The translations under genes and the position numbers were made by a program. This document shows positions 53,948-63,934 of a DNA stretch of 64,000 nucleotides, piece after piece. The notes below the pieces were generated by a model, which worked only from the letters and a program-made list of their open reading frames with translations, searched no databases and was not told where the DNA came from. Position 1 is the stretch's first letter, and each line of letters starts with the position of its first letter. Location: positions 175,324 through 239,323 of the forward strand of contig JAEXFI010000005.1 of the NCBI GenBank assembly GCA_023400235.1, read 5' to 3'. This stretch comes from Bacillota bacterium. Its GTDB lineage: Bacteria; Bacillota; Clostridia; Acetivibrionales; DSM-1351.

Positions 53948-54288
53948 CTCAATATAAGCAACTGATAATGAGCTGCGTTTGGGGGTGCTAAGTTACTTAA
54001 TGGGGGTTTAATGCCTATGGAATGTCTATGTATAAATAATGTCGTAGATTTGCAAAAGATGCTCCTGTTATAGTTAATTTTACCAAATTTCATACAAGAG
54101 AAATATATATTAATTTGTAGATAATTTCATGCAAATCTTTCAATGAAACATTTGTAACAAGATCCAATCAATGGTCTTTAATATTCCAAAGTATTAACGG
54201 ATTGTAATATTCGCTGAAAATATTGACCTTCGCAGTGTAAGTTTCACATTTATCATATGTAATATAATTTAAGAAAAGGGGTGCGACC

Positions 54289-55215
54289 TTGTCTGAAAAT
54301 ACTCAGAAATTGATTAACTATCTTAAACGTTACTGGACGCTCTATCTCTTATTGGTCATACCAATAGCCTACTTCTTTATATTTAGATATATTCCCATGA
54401 CATATATCCAAATAGCATTCAAGAAGTACAGCATCGTAAAAAGTGTTTGGGAAATGCCCTGGGCGGGCAGCAACGGGTTTGAATACTTTATCAAGGCCTT
54501 CTCAAATGCCGATTTTCTTTATGCCTTGAGAAATACGATTACACTTAACCTGCTGGATTTGGTGGTGGGGTTCCCGGCTCCCATTATACTGGCGTTACTG
54601 TTAAATGAACTGGCGCTTCCAAAGTTTAAACGGCTAACCCAGACTGTAGCCTATATGCCGCACTTCCTTTCATGGATAATCATCTCGGGAATAGCACTGC
54701 AGCTCTTTGCTCCCAGCACGGGCCTTGTAAATATAATGCTTAATAGCCTGGGTGTTGAGACTGTTCCGTTCCTGAACGACCCCAAACACTGGATAGCTAC
54801 ATATATTTTGTTGGGGGTATGGCAGAGCGTGGGGTGGAACTCCATCATATACCTGGCTGCTCTTACAGGAATAAATCCCGAATTATATGAAGCTGCATCA
54901 ATTGACGGAGCAGGCCGCCTCAAAAAAATGTGGCATGTAACCCTTCCAGGTCTGCGCTCCACCATTATAGTTTTACTCATAATGAATCTGGGAAGAATTC
55001 TGGGAAGTGAGTTTGACAGGCCGTATGCTCTGAAGAATGCGCTGGTTGACAATGTATCAAATGTTATTTCCACTTTCGTGTATACCAATGGTATCCGTGG
55101 ACTTCAATTTTCGCTGACAACTGCAGTGGGCTTATTTCAATCGGTGGTGTGTGTCATCTTCCTGATTGGAGCAAACTCGCTTGCCAAGAAGTTTGGTGAA
55201 CGCGGTATCTGGTAA
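54289..55215 (+). CDS. ABC transporter permease, LplB type (CUT1 sugar importer)
   Basis: 308 residues from a TTG start behind AAGGGGTG. Six membrane helices and the cytoplasmic EAA loop (YEAASIDGAGRLKKMWHVTL) are typical of binding-protein-dependent sugar permeases of the LplB/YteP group. It pairs with the next permease. No ATPase gene is in the operon, as in other importers of this group, which borrow a shared MsmX-type ATPase encoded elsewhere. Confidence 0.9.
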   Translation: MSENTQKLINYLKRYWTLYLLLVIPIAYFFIFRYIPMTYIQIAFKKYSIVKSVWEMPWAGSNGFEYFIKAFSNADFLYALRNTITLNLLDLVVGFPAPIILALLLNELALPKFKRLTQTVAYMPHFLSWIIISGIALQLFAPSTGLVNIMLNSLGVETVPFLNDPKHWIATYILLGVWQSVGWNSIIYLAALTGINPELYEAASIDGAGRLKKMWHVTLPGLRSTIIVLLIMNLGRILGSEFDRPYALKNALVDNVSNVISTFVYTNGIRGLQFSLTTAVGLFQSVVCVIFLIGANSLAKKFGERGIW

Positions 55216-55249
55216 AAATGGCATATTATATGAAGGGGGATAACGAAAA

Positions 55250-56119
55250 ATGATTAAATCAAAAAGCACCAGGTTGGGAGACTGGGTGATTGCAGCGGCT
55301 TGCTTCCTTGTAATACTGGTATGTCTTTTACCGCTGGTCAATGTTCTGGCACGTTCACTCAGTTCATCCGAGGCTCTTATCAGGGGGGAAGTTACACTCT
55401 GGCCAAAGGGTTTAAACTATGATTCCTACAAACTGGTTTTTAATGACAGCAAATACCTTTGGTCACTTGGCTGGACTGCAATATTAACGTTTATCTGTAC
55501 GCTTGTATCCATGGTGATGACTACAATATGTGCCTACCCGCTGACATATGACAATCTCAAGGGCAGGAAAGTTATAAATACACTAATTATATTTACCATG
55601 TATTTTAACGCGGGTACAATACCTAACTATCTGCTTTTGAAGGATATGGACCTTATAAATAATCCGTTGGTGTTAATAATTCCAAGCTGTCTAAGCGTAT
55701 TTAACATGATCATCATGCGCAGCTTCCTGTATGGTATACCTGAAAGCTTGAGGGAGTCGGCGGAAATAGATGGTGCGGGGCCTATACGCACACTGGTCAG
55801 CATATATCTGCCTTTGTCCACTTCCGTCATAGCAACACTCTCCTTGTTTTATGCAGTTGGAAGGTGGAACGGGTTTTCGGATGCGTTGATGTACATGGGG
55901 AACAGAAAATACTATCCTATTCAGCTTTTGTTGTACAACATAATAAATAATGTCTCAAGTATTGATGTTTCGGCTCAGGACGGTTTCAACAAGCCGGGAC
56001 TGTCAGATGGTCTTAAGGCGGCAACTGTTATGTTTGCCACCGTACCGATCCTATTGGTATACCCCTGGCTGCAAAGATACTTTATTTCCGGTGTAACCAT
56101 AGGTGCAGTAAAGGGTTAA
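55250..56119 (+). CDS. ABC transporter permease, LplC/YtcP type
   Basis: 289 residues, GGGGGATAA upstream, 34 bases after the first permease. Six membrane helices and the EAA loop LRESAEIDGAGPIRTLVSIY identify the second half of the channel. The conserved MYFNAGTIPNYLLLKDMDL is typical of the LplC group, associated with uptake of rhamnogalacturonan, alginate or aldouronic-acid oligosaccharides. Confidence 0.9.
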   Translation: MIKSKSTRLGDWVIAAACFLVILVCLLPLVNVLARSLSSSEALIRGEVTLWPKGLNYDSYKLVFNDSKYLWSLGWTAILTFICTLVSMVMTTICAYPLTYDNLKGRKVINTLIIFTMYFNAGTIPNYLLLKDMDLINNPLVLIIPSCLSVFNMIIMRSFLYGIPESLRESAEIDGAGPIRTLVSIYLPLSTSVIATLSLFYAVGRWNGFSDALMYMGNRKYYPIQLLLYNIINNVSSIDVSAQDGFNKPGLSDGLKAATVMFATVPILLVYPWLQRYFISGVTIGAVKG

Positions 56120-56174
56120 ATTGATTCTTAGGCATAAATTTATGTCTAATAATACATTAAAGGAGGATTTTATT

Positions 56175-57845
56175 ATGAAAAGAGTACTTTTAGTTCTGCT
56201 GGCTTGTCTGGTTGTAACTATGAGCCTGGCAGCCTGCGGATCTGACAATTCAGCTACAGGTTCAACCTCACAGGGTTCCGCAGTATCTTCAGGCAGTGCA
56301 GACGCAAGTAATGCACAAGGTTTGCCGGGAAGATTTGCGCAAACAAAGAAAATCACTGTTGAAGTATTTGACCGTGCTATTGATGGCGGTACAAAAGCAG
56401 AAGACAACTTCTACACAAACTTTATTAAAGAAGGTATGCTTCGTGACTACAACGTAGAGGTTACATTTGTTCCAGTACCACGCTGGACTGAAACAGAGCA
56501 GTTGAACAACCTGCTCGCTGCCGGAACTGCACCTGACGTGTGCCTTACTTACAGCTATCCAACTGTTCAGACTTATGCCAACATGGGTGGTATAGTTGAC
56601 CTTGCTCCGCTGCTTGAAAGCAACAAGGATAAGCTGCCGGATCTATACTCCTTGCTGGGAGAAGAGAATATAAACTGGAATAAAGACCCTGACAACGGCA
56701 CTATCTGGGCCATGGAGTCAATGCTTTTCCAGAACAAGCGTATAAATACCTTTGTACGTGAAGATTGGCTGAATAAGCTGAAAATTGCAGAACCAACAAC
56801 ACTTGAAGAATTTGAAACAATGTTAAAGGCATTCAAGGATAATGCTTCTACCTTGTTGGGTAAGGATGCAAACAAAATGATTCCTTTCCTGCTCAGTGTA
56901 GATGTGGGTTGGACTGCCGATCACTTATTGACTTCCTTTATACCAAATAGCTTTACTGATTCTGAAAAGGATTACTATGTAAACAACTTTGACGACAGAC
57001 ATCTTTTGGCTCCTGGCTATAAGAACGGTGTTAAGAAGCTCAATGAATGGTACAATGCCGGATTGGTATGGAAGGACTTCCCGCTGTATCCTGCAGGAGA
57101 CAAGAACATAGATAACCAGATGAAGGCCGGATATGTAGGTGCTTTCATACACAACTGGGATTACCCCTTCCGTAACGGAGATGACAGTATAGCTGCCAAC
57201 ATCAGGAAGCTTGCCGGTCCTGATGCAGCATATGTTGCAATTGAAACCTTCAAGAACGATGCAGGAGTTTACAAGAAGTTCCTCAGTGCTCCAATTGACC
57301 GTAAGCTGTTCTTCCCGTCAACAAACAAAGAGACTGAAGCTTCCCTGCTGTACCTTAACTGGATCAGCAAGCTTGAAAACCGCAAGTTCCTCCAGATTGG
57401 AGAAGAAGGCGTTACTCATGAAGTGCTTTCTGGCGGTTTGATAAAGAGTATGGCTACAACTGGAGAAAAGTTCATGAACTCTCCATATAACATTGACTAT
57501 ACTATGACAATAAACGGTCTTGACCTGGGAGACAAGGACCTGACTATGAAGTCTGTGGCTCTTGGTTATGCAGGTATAGAGCCTAAGTATGTTCAAAAGG
57601 CATATGAGCTTACAAGCAAGGACGCCTATATTGAAAAGCATATCAATGTTGGTCCTATAAAGGCTGAAGAAGGAATGGGCCCCGCTCTTAAGGAAAAGAG
57701 AGACAACATGCTGGTACAGTCTGTTACTGCAAAACCTGATAAATTTGATTCTATATTTGACAGTGGAATGAAAGATTATCTTGCTTCAGGCGGTAAGGCT
57801 ATAATAGACGAACGTACTGCTGCATATGACAAATACCATAAATAA
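56175..57845 (+). CDS. LplA-type solute-binding lipoprotein
   Basis: Start ATG 56175 with AGGAGG upstream, giving 556 residues. The signal peptide ends in the lipobox SLAAC, followed by a Ser/Gly/Ala-rich linker. The binding protein is long for the class, as usual for LplA-type proteins (EWYNAGLVWKDFPLYPAGDK, then GAFIHNWDYPFRNGDDS). It delivers sugar oligomers to the two permeases just upstream. A strong terminator follows. The uronate genes behind it suggest uronic-acid-containing xylan or pectin oligosaccharides; this is inference. Confidence 0.9.
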   Translation: MKRVLLVLLACLVVTMSLAACGSDNSATGSTSQGSAVSSGSADASNAQGLPGRFAQTKKITVEVFDRAIDGGTKAEDNFYTNFIKEGMLRDYNVEVTFVPVPRWTETEQLNNLLAAGTAPDVCLTYSYPTVQTYANMGGIVDLAPLLESNKDKLPDLYSLLGEENINWNKDPDNGTIWAMESMLFQNKRINTFVREDWLNKLKIAEPTTLEEFETMLKAFKDNASTLLGKDANKMIPFLLSVDVGWTADHLLTSFIPNSFTDSEKDYYVNNFDDRHLLAPGYKNGVKKLNEWYNAGLVWKDFPLYPAGDKNIDNQMKAGYVGAFIHNWDYPFRNGDDSIAANIRKLAGPDAAYVAIETFKNDAGVYKKFLSAPIDRKLFFPSTNKETEASLLYLNWISKLENRKFLQIGEEGVTHEVLSGGLIKSMATTGEKFMNSPYNIDYTMTINGLDLGDKDLTMKSVALGYAGIEPKYVQKAYELTSKDAYIEKHINVGPIKAEEGMGPALKEKRDNMLVQSVTAKPDKFDSIFDSGMKDYLASGGKAIIDERTAAYDKYHK

Positions 57846-57862
57846 TTCCTTTATTAATTCAT

Positions 57863-57912
57863 AAAAAAGCTGCTCCTTGAGGGACAAGATTCCTCAAAGG
57901 AGCAGCTTTTTA
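57863..57912 (+). terminator. Strong intrinsic terminator of the importer operon
   Basis: AAAAGCTGCTCCTTGAGG and CCTCAAAGGAGCAGCTTTT form a long stem with one bulged base and a 9-base loop, followed by T-rich sequence. Confidence 0.85.
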
Positions 57913-57969
57913 CCTGTCTATCCAATTTTTATTCAGTGCAGCAGACTGGTTTATATAAATAAAAGGTTG

Positions 57970-58833
57970 CTAAGAGTCCTGATTGTAGGTTGAGTAAAAG
58001 AATTTTGGTGTAACACCATATTCTTTTTTAAAAGCCCTGAAGAAATTTGAATAATCTCCAAAGCCGCACTGCTTAAAAACCTCGGTTATGGGCATTCCTT
58101 TCAAAATAAGCTCCTTTGCCAGTATCAGCTTCTTTTGAATGATATATTTGTGAATAGTAGTGCCGGAATGCTTCTTAAACTCTCTGAGCAGGTGGTATTT
58201 GCTCAGGAATACATGTTCTGAAAGACTGTCTATAGTCAGCTCTTCATCAATATGATTATTGATATATTCAATGATGTCGGTTATCATAATACTCTTCTTG
58301 ACGTCGGCATCCGGACGTATGCTGTTGTGAAGCAGAGCCATATTGATTTGCACAAATAATTCAATAAAATACGATTTATAAAGTATATCACTGCCGATAC
58401 CCGTATAGTTTTCTATTGAAAGCAGCTTGTGAAGAATTGTCCTTATGGCCTGCTGAAAATCAAGAGATAGCCGGATGACGTTATCCTTTTTTGCATAAAA
58501 GCATGCGGCAAGATCAGTCTGCTCGGTAGATAAACTATTTAAAAAGTTTTTATCAATCCAGAGAACTATTCTTTCATAGGCGATACTGTGATCCATTACT
58601 ATGAGCTGGTGAAGTTCTGTGGTGTTTACCAGAACTATATCTCCGGGCTTCAATGTATAGGTTTTGCCTTCAATATAGTAGCTTACATTACCAGAAATAA
58701 AAAAGAAGCACTCGTAAAAATCATGATGGTGGAGTGAGACCTTGTCAAGCTTGGAGTCTGAATAGTAAAATATCTCATAGTCTTTTTCATGCATTTGCTG
58801 GCGTGTCTGGTAAGCATGATACCGTTTTTTCAT
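57970..58833 (-). CDS. AraC-family regulator with cupin sensor, probable activator of the uronate regulon
   Basis: Start ATG 58833 has GAGG five bases upstream (a GTG at 58839 is less supported), giving 287 residues. The cupin-like N-terminal domain (LHHHDFYECFFFISGNVSYY) precedes two helix-turn-helix motifs ending with VFKQCGFGDYSNFFRAFKKE and YGVTPKFF. It lies between the importer operon and the esterase-uxuBA operon. Both of these carry the same 40-base upstream element, which makes this protein the best candidate to bind it. The element at 58900 is also upstream of its own start, so it may autoregulate. Confidence 0.85.
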   Translation of the reverse strand: MKKRYHAYQTRQQMHEKDYEIFYYSDSKLDKVSLHHHDFYECFFFISGNVSYYIEGKTYTLKPGDIVLVNTTELHQLIVMDHSIAYERIVLWIDKNFLNSLSTEQTDLAACFYAKKDNVIRLSLDFQQAIRTILHKLLSIENYTGIGSDILYKSYFIELFVQINMALLHNSIRPDADVKKSIMITDIIEYINNHIDEELTIDSLSEHVFLSKYHLLREFKKHSGTTIHKYIIQKKLILAKELILKGMPITEVFKQCGFGDYSNFFRAFKKEYGVTPKFFYSTYNQDS

Positions 58834-58899
58834 ATGCACCTCAGTCTTTACTTTAGATATAGAAATGTTAAATTGTTATATATGAACATAGTAATTTTA

Positions 58900-58966
58900 T
58901 CATAGCAATTATTGCAAGTCAAACGGCAATATAAACATATTAGTAGAAACGGGGGATTAGTATAAT
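58900..58966 (+). promoter_or_regulatory. Putative AraC-activated promoter of the esterase-uxuBA operon
   Basis: Second copy of the 40-base element at 58900-58939, with GCAAT at 58905 and 58926 (21 bases apart). TATAAT at 58961-58966 again begins 22 bases after the element ends. The -35 position (TATTAG) is poor. Confidence 0.65.
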
Positions 58967-59087
58967 TTATGTATGATAAAGCTTGCAGGCTTGTTTTTGT
59001 GTAGTCTCGAAGTTGTCTTGCTTCAAAAATGAATAAAATTGCAATTAAATATATATTGGCAAAAAGTGCTCATTTGGAGATGTTAAA

Positions 59088-60998
59088 ATGGATAAAACAC
59101 GTGCTATTGAAAAAGCAGCAAGTCAACTGATACTTCCCCGCTTGATAAGTAATGGAATGGTTTTACAAAGAGCTGCCACTGTCCGTATATGGGGATGGGC
59201 TGACCCGGGAGAAACTGTAACGGTGGATTTCATCAGTCAGAAATACAAGACACTGGCAGGAGATGATGGGTGCTGGGAGGTTTTTCTCAAGGACCTGGAG
59301 GCCGGCGGACCATATGATATGGAAATCAAGGCCTCTGCTACGATTGTAGTCAGAGATATTCTGGTGGGTGAGGTATGGGTATGCTCAGGGCAATCCAATA
59401 TTGAACTGATGATGGAAAGGGTAAAAGACCAGTATCCCGAAGACATTATTAATTGCAGCTATCCAGAAATACGGCATTTCAGTGTAGTCCAAAGATATGA
59501 TTTCAACAAGTCCTATTCCGATTTTTCAGACGGGTGCTGGGAAGCTGCCTGTCCGGAAACCATCAGAAGGTTTTCTGCTGTAGGCTACTTCTTCGCAAAA
59601 GCAATTCATGAAAAGTATAATGTTCCCGTGGGTTTTATTAAAGCCGCAATCGGAGGCTCACCAATTGAGTCCTGGATCAGTGAGGAAGCACTTGCCCCAC
59701 ATCCTGAGGCTATACGTACGCTTCTTCCATATAAGGATGAGGAATATGTCAAGAAAGTATTGACTATAGATGAAAAGATTACCGGCTCGTGGCAGGGAAG
59801 TTTGAATAGAAATGATGCCGGCCTGACAGATAAAGAACCCTGGTATGCTGAGAACATTGATACCTCCGACTGGACGATTATGGAGCTGCCTGCAAATTTT
59901 TACGACGAGGGTCTGGAAAGCTTCAATGGTGTCATATGGTTCAGAAAAGAGATTGAAGTTCCGGAGGAAATGCTGAGCACCCCTGTCAGGCTTTGGCTTG
60001 GTAGAATAGTGGACAGCGATCAGGCTTATGTAAATGGTCAATTTGTGGGGGAGACAGCATACCAGTATCCCCCCAGGAAATATGACGTTCCCCAGGGTCT
60101 GCTTCGAAAGGGAAAGAATGTTATTGCTGTACGAGTGATTTGTAATAATGGCAGCGGGGAGTTTATATCCGACAAAACATACAAGTTAATAGCTCCTGAT
60201 TGTTCGGTGGAGCTAACCGGACAATGGAAATACAAGGTTGGGGCCTTTTGCGGACCACAGCCTGAAACTACCTTTGTTCAATGGCAGCCCACCGGCTTGT
60301 TCAATGGAATGCTGGCACCGGTTACAAAATATGCCGTTAGGGGTGCAGTCTGGTATCAGGGTGAGGCCAATACTTCAAAACCGCAGGAATACCACGGCCT
60401 TATGCGTACCTTGGTGAAAGACTGGAGAAAAAGGTGGAACCAGGACAGCCTCCCGTTTGTAATAGTACAGCTCCCCAACTATGGGGTACAGGATAAGCAG
60501 CCTTCGGAAAGCCAATGGGCAGAACTGCGGGAAGCACAACTGGATGCTCTATGTATGCAGGACACTGCTGTGACTGTGAATATTGACCTGGGTGAATGGA
60601 ATGATCTGCATCCTCTCAGGAAAAAAGATGTGGGAGAAAGGGTTGCACTTGCAGCCGGGAAAATAGCCTATGGCGAAGGGCTTGTAGCGTCAGGCCCTGT
60701 TTACAGGGATATGGAAGTCATAGGCAGCAAAATAGCCATTAGCTTTTTAAATACGGGAAGCGGTCTTTCCACCAGAGATGGTTTGGAATTAAGGCATTTT
60801 GCTATTTCGGGGAAAGACAGCGGATTTGTGTGGGCAAATGCCAAAATAGACGGCAACAGGGTAATTGTATGGGCTGAAGGGATTACAGAGCCTGTGGCTG
60901 TAAGATATGCATGGGCGGACAACCCGGAGACCGCAAACCTTATAAACATGGAAGGACTGCCGGCAGCGCCCTTCAGAACTGACAGGCATGGCAAATAA
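59088..60998 (+). CDS. Carbohydrate acetylesterase, sialate O-acetylesterase (SASA) family
   Basis: 636 residues, GGAG upstream. The SGNH-type nucleophile is Ser103 in CSGQSNIEL; the partner motifs VWYQGEANT and the Asp-His of DLHPL are present. A GH2-like jelly-roll insert (about residues 230-380, IWFRKEIEVPEEML) interrupts the catalytic domain, as in many plant-glycan esterases. No signal peptide, so it removes acetyl groups inside the cell. With uxuB and uxuA next, the likely substrate is acetylated, uronic-acid-bearing xylan or pectin fragments; sialic acid is unlikely. Confidence 0.85.
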   Translation: MDKTRAIEKAASQLILPRLISNGMVLQRAATVRIWGWADPGETVTVDFISQKYKTLAGDDGCWEVFLKDLEAGGPYDMEIKASATIVVRDILVGEVWVCSGQSNIELMMERVKDQYPEDIINCSYPEIRHFSVVQRYDFNKSYSDFSDGCWEAACPETIRRFSAVGYFFAKAIHEKYNVPVGFIKAAIGGSPIESWISEEALAPHPEAIRTLLPYKDEEYVKKVLTIDEKITGSWQGSLNRNDAGLTDKEPWYAENIDTSDWTIMELPANFYDEGLESFNGVIWFRKEIEVPEEMLSTPVRLWLGRIVDSDQAYVNGQFVGETAYQYPPRKYDVPQGLLRKGKNVIAVRVICNNGSGEFISDKTYKLIAPDCSVELTGQWKYKVGAFCGPQPETTFVQWQPTGLFNGMLAPVTKYAVRGAVWYQGEANTSKPQEYHGLMRTLVKDWRKRWNQDSLPFVIVQLPNYGVQDKQPSESQWAELREAQLDALCMQDTAVTVNIDLGEWNDLHPLRKKDVGERVALAAGKIAYGEGLVASGPVYRDMEVIGSKIAISFLNTGSGLSTRDGLELRHFAISGKDSGFVWANAKIDGNRVIVWAEGITEPVAVRYAWADNPETANLINMEGLPAAPFRTDRHGK

Positions 60999-61048
60999 AG
61001 CTTGACTGATATTTAATATAAACAATTAATATAAATGTGGGGAAAGAT

Positions 61049-62662
61049 ATGAAGCTGAATAGAGAAGGATTAAAGCACAGAGAATTTTGGGAAGAGGCAG
61101 GATTTGAAATACCGGCATTTAATATGGAAAAAATGCTGTCGGCAACATATGAAGCCCCTGTATGGGTTCATTTCGGAGCGGGAAATATCTTCAGAGGCTT
61201 AGTTACAGCCCTGCAGCAGAGACTGCTGGAAGACGGCAGAACAGAAAAAGGGATAATTGCTGTTTCCCCGAATGACAGTGCCATAATCGACCAGATATAC
61301 AGACCCTCGGACAATCTGGCAATTCTGGTTCACCTGCTGGCAGACGGAAGTCTGGAGAGAAAAGTCATAGCCAGTGTTGCGGAGAGCCTTTCGGGTAATA
61401 CTGAAGCGACTGAGGATTGGACGCGGCTGTTACATATTTTTTGCATGTCCTCCTTGCAACTGGTAAGTTTTACTGTAACAGAAAAGGGCTATGCCCTGAC
61501 TGATATTGCCGGAAGGTTTCTGCCGGTGGTGAACGAGGATATGAAAAATGGGCCGGAAAAGCCTCAAAGTCTAATGGCCAAAATTGCTGCTCTTTTGTAT
61601 TGCAGATACAGGGCGGGCAAGCTGCCCATAGCATTGGTAAGTATGGACAATTGCTCACATAATGGAGATATACTCAGAAAGTCAATGGAAACCCTGGCAG
61701 GAGCATGGATAGAAAAGGGTTTTGTGGAAAAAGAATATCTTGATTACATCCTGGATGCTCAAAAGGTGGCTTTCCCCTGCACCATGATTGATAAAATAAC
61801 GCCCAGACCGTCGGAGGCAGTAGCTAAGAACCTTGAAGACCTGGGTATTGAAGATATGAAAATAGTTCGAACCTCCAGAAATTCATACATGTCACAGTTT
61901 GTCAATGCTGAAAGGCCTCAATACCTGGTTGTTGAGGACGCATTCCCAAATGGGCGTCCGCCTCTTGAGGAAGCCGGAGTATATTTTACCGATAAGAGCA
62001 CAGTGGATAAGGTTGAGAAAATGAAGGTTACCACCTGTCTGAATCCACTGCATACCGCACTTGCAATTTTTGGCTGCTTGCTGGGCTATACTCTTATAGC
62101 AGACGAGATGAAGGATCTGCAATTAAGGAGGCTGGCGGAGAAGATCGGGTATGACGAGGGAATGCCGGTGGTTGTAAATCCTGGTATCATAGTGCCGCGC
62201 GAGTTTATTAACGAGGTGCTTACACAGAGGCTGCCCAACCCGTTTATACCGGATACTCCTCAAAGAATAGCATGTGATACATCTCAAAAAATTCCGGTGC
62301 GTTTTGGTGAAACCATAAAGACCTACTACAAACAGCCTGCGTTGGATGCTGCAAGCCTTACCTTTATCCCGCTGGCAATAGCGGGCTGGTGCAGGTATCT
62401 TATGGGGATTGATGACAGGGGATATGAAATGGAGCTAAGCCCTGACCCAATGCTGAAGGAACTTAGGGCCTACGTTGAAAATGTACGCCTTGGCAATCCT
62501 GAAACAGCAAGTAGTTGTCTCAAGCCCTTGCTGGCAAATGGACGGATTTTCGGGATGGATTTGTACCAGGCAGGTCTGGGGGATAAAATCGAAGGTTTCT
62601 TTGCAGAAATGCTGTCAGGCCCTGGTGCTGTGAGGAGGGTGCTGGAAAAGTATGTGAAGTAA
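61049..62662 (+). CDS. uxuB: Fructuronate reductase / mannitol-dehydrogenase family protein
   Basis: The start is set at ATG 61049 behind GGGG, giving 537 residues. VHFGAGNIFRGLV is the N-terminal NAD-binding segment and VSMDNCSHNGDILR with TMIDKITPRPS is typical of polyol/uronate dehydrogenases of this family. UxuB reduces D-fructuronate to D-mannonate with NADH in glucuronate breakdown. The mannonate dehydratase gene follows after 54 bases, which fixes the assignment over mannitol dehydrogenase. Confidence 0.85.
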   Translation: MKLNREGLKHREFWEEAGFEIPAFNMEKMLSATYEAPVWVHFGAGNIFRGLVTALQQRLLEDGRTEKGIIAVSPNDSAIIDQIYRPSDNLAILVHLLADGSLERKVIASVAESLSGNTEATEDWTRLLHIFCMSSLQLVSFTVTEKGYALTDIAGRFLPVVNEDMKNGPEKPQSLMAKIAALLYCRYRAGKLPIALVSMDNCSHNGDILRKSMETLAGAWIEKGFVEKEYLDYILDAQKVAFPCTMIDKITPRPSEAVAKNLEDLGIEDMKIVRTSRNSYMSQFVNAERPQYLVVEDAFPNGRPPLEEAGVYFTDKSTVDKVEKMKVTTCLNPLHTALAIFGCLLGYTLIADEMKDLQLRRLAEKIGYDEGMPVVVNPGIIVPREFINEVLTQRLPNPFIPDTPQRIACDTSQKIPVRFGETIKTYYKQPALDAASLTFIPLAIAGWCRYLMGIDDRGYEMELSPDPMLKELRAYVENVRLGNPETASSCLKPLLANGRIFGMDLYQAGLGDKIEGFFAEMLSGPGAVRRVLEKYVK

Positions 62663-62716
62663 AACGGCTTTGTCAAAAATCATTGTTTTTAAATATTGAA
62701 CAAAGGGGATGGTATA

Positions 62717-63802
62717 TTGAAGATAACATTCAGATGGTTCGGAGAAAAGGACGACAGCATAAAGCTGGAACAGATAAAACAAATACCTGCGGTCTCAGGA
62801 GTTGTAGGAGCTCTCTATGATGTGCCCGTAGGAGACGTATGGCCTATGGAAAAAATACTTGCACTCAAGGATACTGTGGAAAAATCAGGCCTGGAACTTG
62901 AAGTAATAGAAAGCGTTAATATTCATGAGGACATAAAGCTGGGTCTGCCAACAAGGGACAGATATATTGAGAATTACAAGCAGTGTATAAGAAATCTGGG
63001 AAAAGCAGGTGTAAAGGTCATTTGCTATAATTTCATGCCTGTATTTGACTGGCTCAGGTCAGATCTTGCCTATAACCTCCCCGATGGCTCAAATGCACTC
63101 TTCTATGATCATAATGTAGTCAAGGACCTTGATCCGGTGAAGCTGGTAGAAGATATGGCCACAAACTCCAACGGCTTTGTACTTCCCGGCTGGGAACCTG
63201 ACAGACTTGCTATCCTCAAAGACACCCTGGAAAAGTATAAAAGAGTGGATGAAGAAAAGCTGTTTGACAATCTGAAGTACTTTCTGGAACAGATAATACC
63301 AGTATGTGAGGAAGCAGATGTAAAGATGGCAATACATCCGGATGATCCCCCCTGGTCACTTTTTGGCCTTCCCAGAATCGTGACCTGCAGGGGAAATCTT
63401 GACAGGCTTGTTAAGCTGGTTGACAGCCCATACAATGGACTGACTCTTTGCAGCGGATCACTGGGAGCCAACCCCGCCAACAATATTCCTGAACTGGTAA
63501 GGCATTTTGGCAGTATGGGGAGAATCCACTTCGGGCACGTCAGAAATGTGAAATTCATCGGAGAAAGAGTATTCCACGAGGCTTCACACCTGTCCTCAGA
63601 CGGTTCCCTGGATCTGTTTGAAATAATGAAAGCTTATCACGATATAGATTTTAAGGGTTATATAAGGCCTGACCACGGAAGAATGATATGGGGAGAAAAG
63701 GCCAGACCCGGTTACGGATTATATGACCGGGCGTTGGGAATAACATACCTTAACGGACTATGGGAAGCAATCGGTAAAATGAAAAAATTGCAGTGCAAAT
63801 AG
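62717..63802 (+). CDS. uxuA: Mannonate dehydratase
   Basis: TTG 62717 with GGGGATGG upstream gives the usual N-terminus (M)KITFRWFG and 361 residues; an in-frame TTG at 62696 is less likely. Metal and catalytic region AIHPDDPPWSLFGLPRIV, LTLCSGSLGA and YIRPDHGRMIWGE are characteristic. UxuA dehydrates D-mannonate to 2-keto-3-deoxygluconate. uxaC, kdgK and kdgA are not in the window. Confidence 0.95.
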   Translation: MKITFRWFGEKDDSIKLEQIKQIPAVSGVVGALYDVPVGDVWPMEKILALKDTVEKSGLELEVIESVNIHEDIKLGLPTRDRYIENYKQCIRNLGKAGVKVICYNFMPVFDWLRSDLAYNLPDGSNALFYDHNVVKDLDPVKLVEDMATNSNGFVLPGWEPDRLAILKDTLEKYKRVDEEKLFDNLKYFLEQIIPVCEEADVKMAIHPDDPPWSLFGLPRIVTCRGNLDRLVKLVDSPYNGLTLCSGSLGANPANNIPELVRHFGSMGRIHFGHVRNVKFIGERVFHEASHLSSDGSLDLFEIMKAYHDIDFKGYIRPDHGRMIWGEKARPGYGLYDRALGITYLNGLWEAIGKMKKLQCK

Positions 63803-63873
63803 TATATTACAGATGATGACATAAATTACATTGACATATGCATTTACTACTATTCGTACAGGTTATGGAGGAT

Positions 63874-63921
63874 AAGGGAGTGTTGCAAAATGAATATACT
63901 TTCATTTTACAACATTCCCTT
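63874..63921 (+). terminator. Long hairpin downstream of uxuA
   Basis: A 21-base stem pairs 63874-63894 with 63901-63921, starting AAGGGAGTGTTGC and containing one G-T and one C-A. It could terminate the operon. It may instead be part of the larger hairpin array that continues to the window end. Confidence 0.5.
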
Positions 63922-63934
63922 TAGAAAAACTGCT

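Larger units (their letters stand above)
53505..54288. other. 784-base divergent regulatory gap
   Basis: It holds the AraR-like promoter and operator on the left and the AraC-type element at 53881-53947. A leader of about 330 bases then precedes the permease gene, in which nothing structured was recognised. No gene is seen. Confidence 0.5.
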
